This document shows, piece after piece, positions 1 to 5,220 of a DNA stretch of 5,220 nt. The stretch comes from Deltaproteobacteria bacterium (GTDB taxonomy: Bacteria; Desulfobacterota; Binatia; UBA9968): assembly GCA_023250495.1 (NCBI GenBank), contig JAHFAP010000223.1, forward strand, positions 1 to 5,220, written 5' to 3'. Below the pieces are notes generated by a model. The model ran no database searches and had not been told where the DNA came from. It worked only from the letters and a program-made list of their open reading frames with translations. How positions within the stretch are numbered: the stretch's first letter is position 1; each line of letters begins with the position of its first letter. Both the position numbers and the translations under genes were made by a program.

Positions 1-1
1 C

Positions 2-262
2 CAGTTTACCACCCAGATTCTTAGGGAGGGGGATACCTTCGTGGCCTATGCGCCCGAGCTTGATCTTTCAAGCTGCGGTAAGACCATCCAGGAGGCCAAA
101 GTTCATCTTGAGGAGGCGGTGACATTGTTCATCGAAGAGGCACAGCGCATGGGGACCCTCCAGGAGATCCTGGAAGAAGCAGGGTTTACCAAGGAAGCGG
201 CAGGCTGGAAGGCGCCGGAGATTGTCGTGCAGGAAAAAACACGGCTGGCTCTAATGCGCTGA
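2..262 (+). CDS. hicB: HicB-family antitoxin, short form, 5'-truncated by window edge
   Basis: This is the antitoxin of a HicBA module; HicB proteins bind and neutralise the HicA mRNA interferase. The frame is open from base 2, and residues read upstream of the GTG at 41 (QFTTQILREGDTF) match the first beta strands of the HicB fold. The GTG is therefore internal, and the true start lies just outside the window, probably only a few codons away. The core FVAYAPELDLSSCGKTIQEA followed by HLEEAVTLFIEEA is the characteristic partial RNase H-like HicB fold: two strands, then a long helix with the spaced TIxEA...LxEAV pattern. After it come GTLQEILEEAGF and a short tail ending at LALMR. No C-terminal helix-turn-helix or ribbon-helix-helix domain follows, unlike the longer E. 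coli HicB, so autoregulation by this protein alone is doubtful. Its stop is one base from the hicA start, implying translational coupling. The family call is strong; activity is inferred. Confidence 0.85.
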   Translation, partial: QFTTQILREGDTFVAYAPELDLSSCGKTIQEAKVHLEEAVTLFIEEAQRMGTLQEILEEAGFTKEAAGWKAPEIVVQEKTRLALMR

Positions 263-263
263 C

Positions 264-494
264 ATGCCAAAAATCACGCCCGTTCCTTATCAGACCCTCG
301 TCAGAGTATTTGAGAAGGACGGGTTCCAGCTTCAGCGAACGCGCGGTGACCATCTCGTCTACACAAAGCCCGGCATTCCAAGACCTATAGTGATCCCCAT
401 GTACGACCAAGTTCCGGTCTTCATTATCCGGAACAATCTCCGCTCCGCAAGAATGAGCAGAGAGCGATACCTTGAACTCCTCGGAACAGTTTAG
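264..494 (+). CDS. hicA: HicA-family toxin (mRNA interferase)
   Basis: A 76-residue protein, the usual size for HicA toxins, which are small dsRBD-like ribonucleases that cleave mRNA and are held inactive by HicB. The N-terminal helix (residues 8-20, PYQTLVRVFEKDGF) leads into RTRGDHLVYTKPG, where G28-D29-H30 occupies the place of the family G-S-H motif and H30 is the presumed catalytic histidine. The strand PIVIP follows, then YDQVPVFIIRNNLRSARMSRERYLELL, which corresponds to the conserved C-terminal LRxAxMSxExY helix of one HicA subfamily. The ATG lies one base after the hicB stop, and no convincing Shine-Dalgarno precedes it, so translation probably depends on ribosomes finishing hicB. The antitoxin-first order is the reverse of the classical hicAB order but is common for this short-HicB subgroup. 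The reading frame is intact with no sign of decay. Confidence 0.88.
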   Translation: MPKITPVPYQTLVRVFEKDGFQLQRTRGDHLVYTKPGIPRPIVIPMYDQVPVFIIRNNLRSARMSRERYLELLGTV

Positions 495-561
495 GCCGGG
501 GGAAGAATCTTGTCAGAAAAGCTTGAATACCTGAAGCGAGGTCCTAAAGGTGTTTAGTTGG

Positions 562-568
562 GGAGGAG
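562..568 (+). promoter_or_regulatory. Ribosome binding site that sets the binding-protein start
   Basis: The purine-rich GGAGGAG lies immediately before the ATG at 571, with GGAGG four bases from the start codon. A GTG at 550 is in frame but has no comparable site. It would also add seven residues (FSWGGA preceded by the initiator) in front of an otherwise clean MRK signal peptide. The ATG at 571 is therefore preferred. Confidence 0.7.
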
Positions 569-570
569 CT

Positions 571-1560
571 ATGAGAAAAACTCTTACGGTTCTCTTCATC
601 GTAGTGGCCCTGGGTGCGGGTGCAACCATAGCCCAGGCTCAGCAGCCGAAGAAAGTCCCCCGGATAGGATACGTGTCAGGAAGTGGCGATCCCTCCACTC
701 CATCACCTTCCCTTGAGGCATTCCGGCAAGGGCTGAGAGATCTCGGTTATATTGAGGGGAAAAACATCCTGGTTGAATATCGCTACGCTGAGGGAAAGGT
801 GGACCGGATGCCTGATCTTGTGGCCGAACTCGTGCAACTCAAGGTCGATGTGCTTGTCGCCGGCAATTTACCAGGGATCCGCGCAGCCAAGCAGGCGACC
901 AAGACAATCCCCATTGTCATGGTGACTACTGTGGATCCAGTCGCGACCGGAATCGTCGATAGCTTGGCGCGCCCAGGCGGAAATATCACAGGGCTCACCA
1001 GACTCACCCGAGACTTAAGCGGAAAACGGCTGGAATTGCTTAAAGAGGTGGTCCCGGCGATATCGCGCGTTGGAGTCCTTTGGGATGCGAACGCACCAGG
1101 ACCGGTTATTGGTTTTAAAGAGTATGAGGCTGCGGCGCGCGCTCTAAAGATACCGCTTCAATCCCTGGAGGTACGAGGTCCAAACCCTGATATTGAGGGC
1201 GCATTTCAAGCTGCCGCCAAGGGGCGCGCGAGCGCGCTCATCACGATTAGGGGTGCCCTGCTCAATCGTTACCCGAAGCGGATTGTGGACCTTGCCATAA
1301 AGAACCGACTGCCTTCAATGTGCGAGGGAAGTGAGTACGTAGAGGCCGGCGGCCTCATATCCTATTCAGCCAACGAAGCTGATCAGTTCAAGCGCGCGGC
1401 TTACTACGTAGATAGAATCCTCAAAGGCACCAAGCCCGCTGATCTCCCCGTCGAGCAGCCGATGAAGTTTGAGTTCATCATCAATCTGAAAACGGCGAAG
1501 CAGATTGGCCTCACGATTCCGCATGAAGTGCTCGCGCGAGCGGATAAGGTGATCAAGTGA
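571..1560 (+). CDS. ABC transporter substrate-binding protein, PF04392 family
   Basis: A 329-residue periplasmic binding protein of the ABC_sub_bind (TrpX-like) family. Residues 1-23 form a Sec signal peptide: MRK, a hydrophobic core LTVLFIVVALGAGATIA, then a probable cleavage site after AQA. There is no lipobox cysteine, so the mature protein should be soluble in the periplasm. Family landmarks follow in order: RIGYVS (31-36), the helix FRQGLRDLGYIEGKNILVEY (51-70), IPIVMVTTVDPVATGIVDSL (113-132) with ARPGGNITGLT after it, and the C-terminal block GLISYSAN (261-268), RILKGTKPADLPVEQP, INLKTAKQIGLTIP and ADKVIK at the end. Length and ends match the family, so it appears complete. Members bind varied small ligands, and many in metagenomic genomes are orphans without a permease or ATPase. 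The ligand cannot be read from sequence. The next gene encodes a permease of a different transporter class, so a working pair is not assumed. Confidence 0.9.
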   Translation: MRKTLTVLFIVVALGAGATIAQAQQPKKVPRIGYVSGSGDPSTPSPSLEAFRQGLRDLGYIEGKNILVEYRYAEGKVDRMPDLVAELVQLKVDVLVAGNLPGIRAAKQATKTIPIVMVTTVDPVATGIVDSLARPGGNITGLTRLTRDLSGKRLELLKEVVPAISRVGVLWDANAPGPVIGFKEYEAAARALKIPLQSLEVRGPNPDIEGAFQAAAKGRASALITIRGALLNRYPKRIVDLAIKNRLPSMCEGSEYVEAGGLISYSANEADQFKRAAYYVDRILKGTKPADLPVEQPMKFEFIINLKTAKQIGLTIPHEVLARADKVIK

Positions 1561-1594
1561 AAGCAGGTGTTAGGCAATAGCCAGGAGAATTCCT

Positions 1595-1622
1595 AGCTGA
1601 CAGCTGAATGCTGAAAGCTAAG
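1595..1622 (+). repeat. Heptamer tandem repeat, four units
   Basis: Four consecutive 7-base units occupy the gap before the permease gene: AGCTGAC, AGCTGAA, TGCTGAA and AGCTAAG, with consensus AGCTGAA. The first two differ at one base, and the later ones have drifted. The array ends six bases before the permease Shine-Dalgarno. Short heptameric arrays of this type occur between genes in several bacterial groups, including the STRR sequences of cyanobacteria; a relationship to any named family is not established here. No role is visible, but partial self-complementarity of AGCT could allow weak hairpins in the leader. Confidence 0.6.
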
Positions 1623-1627
1623 ATGAG

Positions 1628-1632
1628 AGGAG
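1628..1632 (+). promoter_or_regulatory. Ribosome binding site for the GTG-started permease gene
   Basis: AGGAG sits seven bases before the GTG at 1640. The good spacing supports the GTG as the start codon. The next in-frame methionine (residue 11, MDIF) has no such site, and starting there would remove only residues before the first membrane segment. Confidence 0.65.
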
Positions 1633-1639
1633 AACGATC

Positions 1640-2578
1640 GTGGCACAGCAATCAGCGGCACAGGGTGAGATGGACATCTTTTCCGAGGCGCCTCCGGAGC
1701 CTAAGAGGGGCCTCAGGTTTTTTCTCTGGCTGTTAGTCATTTTATTTCTCCTTGTCTGGTCTTTCCAAGGGGCCAAGATCAGGCCCGGAGAGCTGGTTGA
1801 GGGGATACCGCAGATCTTTGCTACGGTCGGGCGCATGCTGCCGCCCGATTTTTCCAAGATCACCGACGCCAAGAGTTATTTCTTTCCTGAAGGGATCTCG
1901 CTGACGCAGTTGCTATCGCCGCTGCCGCTGCCGGAAGAACAGCAAAGGATCAAACGGCGATGGTGGGACAACACGTTTCCGCAAACGATCGTCGGGGCGA
2001 CGATCGAGACGATTCAGATGGCGCTGGCGGGCACCTTCCTGGCGCTGCTGGTGGCCTTTCCCGTCGGTTTCCTCGCCGCGCGCAACACCACGCCCCATCC
2101 CTGGGTCTATTCCGGCGTGCGGTCCGTGTTGAATTTTTTGCGCACGATCCCTGATCTGGCCTTGGGACTGCTGTTCGTCGCCGCGGTGGGTCTTGGTGCC
2201 TTCGCCGGCACGCTGGCTCTTTTCATCCACACGACGACGGTGTTGGGGAAGCTCCTTTCCGAGGCGGTGGAAAATATCGACGAGGGCGTCGTCGAGGCGA
2301 TCCGCGCCACCGGCGCCGGCTACACTCAGATCCTCGCCTTCGCCGTGCTGCCGCAGATCTTGCCCGATCTGATCTCCTTCACGCTCTATCGACTGGAGAC
2401 CAATATCCGCTCGGCATCGGTTTTGGGTTTGATCGGCGCGGGCGGCATCGGCTATCTCATGAACACCAGCTTCCGCACTTTTCAGTATCAGGAGGCCGCG
2501 GCGATCGTCCTGGTCCTGGTTGTGCTCGTGGTGCTCGTCGACTACGCGAGCTCTCGTCTGCGAGAATGGGTCGTGTGA
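1640..2578 (+). CDS. phnE: PhnE-like phosphonate/phosphite-family ABC transporter permease
   Basis: A 312-residue inner-membrane permease of the BPD_transp_1 fold, close to PhnE/PtxC proteins, which move phosphonate, phosphite or related oxyanions together with a PhnC ATPase and PhnD binding protein. A charged cytoplasmic N-terminus precedes a first membrane helix at about residues 26-42. Next is a PhnE-like extracytoplasmic stretch, ELVEGIPQIFATVGRMLPPD (51-70). Further helices lie at about 122-146 (ending in the typical VGFLAARN), 163-184, 186-204, 259-275 and 285-302. The ATPase-contact EAA loop is intact: E219-A220, G225 and L237-P238 in EAIRATGAGYTQILAFAVLP. The family-typical segment SVLGLIGAGGIGYLM (258-273, approximate) follows. 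Between PPD and the second helix about 45 residues are present (KITDAKSYFF to FPQTIV), which seems longer than in E. coli PhnE. No phnC or phnD is adjacent, so substrate and function are inferred from the family only. Confidence 0.87.
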   Translation: MAQQSAAQGEMDIFSEAPPEPKRGLRFFLWLLVILFLLVWSFQGAKIRPGELVEGIPQIFATVGRMLPPDFSKITDAKSYFFPEGISLTQLLSPLPLPEEQQRIKRRWWDNTFPQTIVGATIETIQMALAGTFLALLVAFPVGFLAARNTTPHPWVYSGVRSVLNFLRTIPDLALGLLFVAAVGLGAFAGTLALFIHTTTVLGKLLSEAVENIDEGVVEAIRATGAGYTQILAFAVLPQILPDLISFTLYRLETNIRSASVLGLIGAGGIGYLMNTSFRTFQYQEAAAIVLVLVVLVVLVDYASSRLREWVV

Positions 2579-2619
2579 TTGGATATGGATTATTTTCAAC
2601 TTGCGAGCCAATGCGGGAA

Positions 2620-2690
2620 CAGAGATTCTTCGCTGCGCTCAGAATGACATTAGAGAGACTTGTCATCCTGAACGAAGTGAAGGATCTCTG
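2620..2690 (+). repeat. Long imperfect inverted repeat, MITE/REP-like intergenic element
   Basis: Two 30-base arms (2620-2649 and 2661-2690) face each other across an 11-base loop, TTAGAGAGACT. By eye 25 of 30 positions are Watson-Crick pairs, two more are G-U in RNA, and three are mismatched. The right arm begins TGTCATCCTGAACGAAG and ends GAAGGATCTC; the left arm is its diverged complement, ending CAGAATGACA. From memory, motifs close to TCATCCTGAGCGAAGCGAAG recur as dispersed palindromic repeats in many environmental bacterial genomes, so this is probably one copy of such a family. It lies between the permease stop and the hydroxylase start. No run of T follows either arm, so it is not a standard intrinsic terminator, though the transcript could still fold strongly and attenuate read-through or protect a 3' end. 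Confidence 0.75.
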
Positions 2691-2726
2691 GTGAAATGAC
2701 CAGCTAGCCATCAAAGGGGAAAGAAA

Positions 2727-4979
2727 ATGAAACTCAAGATCGTGGGCTCTCCGACAGAGAGGATCGAAGGGCCGGAAAAGGTCGGGGGCCAGACCCTCTA
2801 TACAGCTGACATCAAACTTCCCAGCATCATCTGGGGCAAATGTTTGCGCAGCCCTTTTTCGCATGCGAGGATCGTGAGGGTGAATACGGAGAAGGCAAAA
2901 AAGGTAAAAGGAGTCCTCGCCGTTCTCACGGGCGCGGATCTGCCGCCGTTTCGCGTCGGGCTCAGCCTGCAAGATATTCCGATCGTGGCCCAGGGCAAAG
3001 TGCGCTTTGTCGGAGAGAAGGTCGCCGCGGTTGCGGCCGAAGATCTCAATGCAGCGGAAGAGGCGCTATCTCTCATCGAAGTCGATTATGAGGATTTACC
3101 CGCGGTATTTGACCCGAAGAAGGCGATGGAGCCTGGCGCCTCTCTGGTTCATGAGGAGCTGCCGTCTTACAAAGGGTTTCATCGTCCTGCGGAGATGATT
3201 CCGAATGTCTTTGCCATCCAGAACTGGACGGCGGGCGATCTTAGCTCCGGCTTCAAAGAAGCCGACCTGGTTTTAGAGCACACGTTTCACACCCAACTGG
3301 CTCATCAGGCCTATCTTGAGCCGCACGCGGCCGTGGTCGCGGTCGACGGCTCGGATCGCATTCAAGTCTGGGCTTCATGCAAGGCCCCGTTCCGTCTTAA
3401 AGAACAGCTCGCCAAGCAATTGAGTCTCCCCAAAGATCACATTCGGGTTCACATCGTGGCCGTGGGCGGCGACTTCGGCGGCAAAGGCTCGTTGATGGAT
3501 ATTCCCATCTGTTATCACCTTGCAAAGGCGGCCGAGCGGCCGGTGAAAATGGTCATGACCTATGCCGAAGAGTTGACCGCGGGCGACCCGCGCCATCCGT
3601 CCGTCGTGAGACTCAAGAGCGGAGTGAAGAAAGACGGCACGCTCGTGGCGCGCGAGGCCGAGGTGATTTTCAATAGCGGCGCCTACGCGGCGTTCAAGCC
3701 TGGAGAGATCCCCAATCTCGGCGGCGCCACGCATGCCACCGGAGTCTATCGGATTCTAAACTACGCGATTCGCTCCTACGGGGTCTACACGAACACCGTC
3801 CCTTGTGGCTACTATCGCGCTCCCGGCCAGCCGCAAGTCGTGTTTGCGGTCGAATCGCATACGGACCTTATCGCCAAAGAGCTGGGGATGGATCCTTTGG
3901 ATCTTCGCCTCAGAAATCTCCTCAGGGACGGAGACAAATTGCCCGGCGGCAGGGGCGTAGAAAAAGTGCGCTGCCGCGAGACGCTGGAGGCCGCGGCGAA
4001 GAAGGCAGGTTGGAAGAAGCCGAAGGCAGGGAAAAATATCGGCCGCGGAATCGGCGTCTCGTTCCGCCATGTGGGCGGCTCCGGCGAGGCGAATGCGGAA
4101 ATCTCGGTCGCGCCCGACGGCAAGGTCACGATTCTCACCGCTGTGCCGGACACGGGCACCGGCACGCACACTCTTCTCCAACAGATCGCTGCGGAGGTCC
4201 TCACCATTCCGCCAAGCGATATCCGGGCCGAGATCGGAGACACGGAGACTTTTGAAACCGACGCCGCGCCTGGAGGAAGCAAGATCACCAGCATGAGCGG
4301 ACAGGCGGTGCTGGAAGCAGCTCAAGAGATGCGGGAGAGGATGAAAACCACAGCGGCTTCACTGCTGGGCTGCAACGCAAGCGACATCAAGCTTGAGAAG
4401 GGCCGCTTCATGACGGCGCGCGGTGCCAAGCGGGCGCTCGCTTTTGCGGAGGTCGCCCGGCAAGCTTCCAAGGAGAACGGAGATTTGCGCGTTCGCAAGA
4501 TTTTTCAGTTTAAGAGCCGCTCGCCCGTTGCCGCCTTCGTTGCCCAGATCGCTGAAGTCGAAGTGGATCGAGAGACCGGCTTCCTTACGGTGAGACGCAT
4601 CGTTACATCGCATGACGTCGGGACGGTCATCAACCCGCTCACGCATCAGGGACAGATCGAGGGGGGCGTGATCCAGGGTTTGGGCTACGCGACGATGGAA
4701 GAGGTGGTGACGGAGAGCGGCAAGGTTGTGACCGCGAATCTCGGCGATTACCGAATCCCCTGCATTCAAGATCTTCCGCCTCTGCAGACGGTGCTGGTCG
4801 AGGATCCCGCCGGCCCTGGTCCGTTCGCAGCCAAGCAGATCGGAGAAAACGGGATCATCGCCACTGCGGCGGCGATCGCTAACGCTCTGGGTGATGCAAT
4901 CGGAGTTAGAATCTCCGATCTTCCGCTCACGGCCGAGAAGATCTACTTCGCCTTGAAGTCCTCGAGATCGGCCGCGTGA
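2727..4979 (+). CDS. Xanthine dehydrogenase/aldehyde oxidase-family molybdopterin-binding large subunit
   Basis: A 750-residue catalytic subunit of the molybdenum hydroxylase family (COG1529), which inserts oxygen from water into aldehydes, N-heterocycles, aromatic CoA esters or CO and passes electrons to 2Fe-2S and FAD subunits. The N-terminal Ald_Xan_dh_C-type domain shows RIEGPEKVGGQTLYTADI (12-29), LRSPFSHARI (40-49) and GEKVAAVAAED (96-106). Cofactor-binding domains follow with GGDFGGKG (247-254, matching GGxFGGK), YYRAPGQPQVVFAVES (362-377), GTGTHTLLQQIAAE (477-490), QIEGGVIQGLGYATMEE (643-659) and GENGIIATAAAIANALGDA (706-724); E707 corresponds to the catalytic glutamate. There is no AYRCSFR cysteine motif, so it is not a form I CO dehydrogenase. 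Length is normal and the protein appears complete. GGGGA at 2716-2720 is six bases before the ATG. The usual FAD and 2Fe-2S subunits are not adjacent within the window. Substrate is undetermined; the YRAPG motif is shared by several subgroups. Confidence 0.93.
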   Translation: MKLKIVGSPTERIEGPEKVGGQTLYTADIKLPSIIWGKCLRSPFSHARIVRVNTEKAKKVKGVLAVLTGADLPPFRVGLSLQDIPIVAQGKVRFVGEKVAAVAAEDLNAAEEALSLIEVDYEDLPAVFDPKKAMEPGASLVHEELPSYKGFHRPAEMIPNVFAIQNWTAGDLSSGFKEADLVLEHTFHTQLAHQAYLEPHAAVVAVDGSDRIQVWASCKAPFRLKEQLAKQLSLPKDHIRVHIVAVGGDFGGKGSLMDIPICYHLAKAAERPVKMVMTYAEELTAGDPRHPSVVRLKSGVKKDGTLVAREAEVIFNSGAYAAFKPGEIPNLGGATHATGVYRILNYAIRSYGVYTNTVPCGYYRAPGQPQVVFAVESHTDLIAKELGMDPLDLRLRNLLRDGDKLPGGRGVEKVRCRETLEAAAKKAGWKKPKAGKNIGRGIGVSFRHVGGSGEANAEISVAPDGKVTILTAVPDTGTGTHTLLQQIAAEVLTIPPSDIRAEIGDTETFETDAAPGGSKITSMSGQAVLEAAQEMRERMKTTAASLLGCNASDIKLEKGRFMTARGAKRALAFAEVARQASKENGDLRVRKIFQFKSRSPVAAFVAQIAEVEVDRETGFLTVRRIVTSHDVGTVINPLTHQGQIEGGVIQGLGYATMEEVVTESGKVVTANLGDYRIPCIQDLPPLQTVLVEDPAGPGPFAAKQIGENGIIATAAAIANALGDAIGVRISDLPLTAEKIYFALKSSRSAA

Positions 4980-5026
4980 GGGACCGCCCGCTCAATCTCG
5001 TTCAGGATCTCCTCTTTCTTACTCAT
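4943..5026 (-). CDS. Small 27-residue ORF, convergent with the hydroxylase gene; possible truncated gene
   Basis: On the minus strand an ATG at 5026-5024 opens a 27-codon frame ending in TAG at 4945-4943. It starts MSKKEEILNEIERA and continues as a charged, mostly helical sequence ending LEDFKAK. It sits three bases after the stop of the upstream minus-strand gene and is preceded by GGAGGTGA, a full 8-base match to the anti-Shine-Dalgarno, with GGAGG six bases from the ATG. Those signals look genuine. Its last 12 or so codons are antisense to the poorly conserved tail of the molybdenum hydroxylase. I do not recognise the peptide. It may be a real small protein of the upstream operon, or the N-terminal remnant of a longer gene lost when this junction formed. 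After the stop, the strand carries only antisense hydroxylase sequence. Confidence 0.4.
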   Translation of the reverse strand: MSKKEEILNEIERAVPHAADLEDFKAK

Positions 5027-5029
5027 AAA

Positions 5030-5037
5030 TCACCTCC
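5030..5037 (-). promoter_or_regulatory. Perfect Shine-Dalgarno for the minus-strand small ORF
   Basis: Read on the minus strand this is GGAGGTGA, complementary to eight consecutive bases of the usual 16S rRNA 3' tail (TCACCTCC on the plus strand). GGAGG is six bases from the ATG at 5026, and the TGA within it is the stop of the preceding gene, so termination and re-initiation would overlap. It is the strongest such site in the window, which is odd for an ORF of only 27 codons. Confidence 0.65.
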
Positions 5038-5218
5038 CCCGCACTCTCCCCGGCCACCTTCTTATGGCCAGGTCGGCGAGGAAGAGAAAGAGGCCGAGGC
5101 CGGCAAGCGGCTGCCAGGTTTCTCGCGCTGACGTAGCTTTGCCCGGGTCGGGCGTGAAGAGGCGCTTCAATCCCTGCTCCCATTGATCCGGCCGCAGCAT
5201 CTCGCCGCCGGTCTCCTC
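5030..5218 (-). CDS. C-terminal fragment of a membrane protein, possibly VWA/glutamine-amidotransferase-like (partial)
   Basis: A minus-strand frame enters from the right window edge and runs 62 codons to TGA at 5032-5030. It begins EETGGEMLRPDQWEQGLKRL, continues FTPDPGKATSARE, and ends with a hydrophobic helix WQPLAGLGLFLFLADLAIRR followed by a short basic tail. The pattern of ETGGE(x)L, an amphipathic linker, then a W-P-initiated membrane helix ending in DLAxRR resembles the C-termini of large bacterial membrane proteins that combine von Willebrand A and glutamine-amidotransferase-like domains. That assignment rests on pattern memory and only 62 residues, so it is tentative. A real coding region is better supported: the frame is open to the edge, codons are GC-rich like the neighbouring hydroxylase, the helix is plausible, and a ribosome site for a following ORF overlaps its stop. 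It converges with the hydroxylase gene. Confidence 0.55.
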   Translation of the reverse strand, partial: EETGGEMLRPDQWEQGLKRLFTPDPGKATSARETWQPLAGLGLFLFLADLAIRRWPGRVRGR

Positions 5219-5220
5219 GG

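Noticed and set aside
510..557. A 15-codon TTG-started ORF (SEKLEYLKRGPKGV) after GGGGGAAG in the gap following hicA
   Set aside because: It is very short with a weak start codon and no recognisable homology; chance is sufficient, although the purine-rich run before it was noted.
550..570. GTG at 550 as the start of the binding-protein gene
   Set aside because: It lacks a ribosome site and adds residues before a normal MRK signal peptide; the ATG at 571 has GGAGGAG immediately upstream.
1913..2611. A 232-codon minus-strand open frame opposite the permease gene
   Set aside because: Its product is rich in R, Q, H, D and G with no family pattern, as expected from the antisense of a GC-rich membrane-protein gene whose plus-strand reading is clearly PhnE-like.
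2620..2690. Intrinsic terminator for the permease gene
   Set aside because: The stem is long and imperfect and no T-run follows on either strand; a repeat element explains it better.
2457..2972. A 171-codon minus-strand frame spanning the permease end, the inverted repeat and the hydroxylase start
   Set aside because: It crosses two genes and a repeat element and has no domain signature; it is an incidental open frame.
3375..4325. Several antisense frames of 119-189 codons inside the hydroxylase gene
   Set aside because: They are shadows of a strongly supported COG1529 gene and show low-complexity, arginine-rich or histidine-rich composition.
2727..4979. Carbon monoxide dehydrogenase large subunit (CoxL form I)
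   Set aside because: The AYRCSFR copper-ligand motif is absent; the corresponding region reads YYRAPGQPQ.
5052..5069. Inverted repeat GGCCA/TGGCC as a terminator between the convergent genes
   Set aside because: It lies inside the coding region of the minus-strand membrane protein and has no adjacent T-run.
1..5220. CRISPR array, tRNA, rRNA or transposase gene
   Set aside because: No regularly spaced direct repeats, no RNA-gene signatures and no transposase-like frame were seen on either strand.

Overview
The window looks like a piece of chromosome from an uncultured, moderately to highly GC-rich Gram-negative soil or subsurface bacterium. The types of gene suggest Desulfobacterota/Binatia-like, NC10 or Rokubacteria-like lineages: an orphan-style PF04392 binding protein with a Sec signal, a COG1529 molybdenum hydroxylase, a short HicBA module and palindromic intergenic repeats. 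This placement is an impression from gene content only, and no taxonomic marker is present.

Layout: (1) positions 2-494 hold a type II toxin-antitoxin module in antitoxin-first order. A short HicB, cut only at its extreme N-terminus by the window edge, is followed one base later by a HicA mRNA interferase. (2) Positions 571-1560 encode a secreted PF04392-type ABC substrate-binding protein. (3) A 79-base gap contains a four-unit heptamer tandem repeat. (4) Positions 1640-2578 encode a PhnE-like phosphonate-family ABC permease, with neither PhnC nor PhnD inside the window. (5) A 148-base gap is half filled by a long imperfect inverted repeat, probably a dispersed MITE/REP-like element. (6) Positions 2727-4979 encode a full-length molybdopterin-binding large subunit of the xanthine dehydrogenase/aldehyde oxidase family, without its FAD and 2Fe-2S partners beside it. 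(7) On the minus strand, entering from the right edge, is the C-terminus of a membrane protein that resembles VWA/glutamine-amidotransferase-like proteins. It is followed by a 27-codon ORF behind a perfect 8-base Shine-Dalgarno, and this ORF runs convergently into the last codons of the molybdenum hydroxylase.

All plus-strand genes point the same way, but they do not form an obvious single pathway. The binding protein and the permease belong to families that normally have other partners. The hydroxylase lacks its electron-transfer subunits, and repeats separate the three large genes. The region reads as a mosaic of modules rather than one operon. I found no clear evidence of a wholly new system. 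The points most worth a second look are the convergent mini-ORF at 4943-5026, the inverted repeat at 2620-2690 and the mismatched transporter pair.
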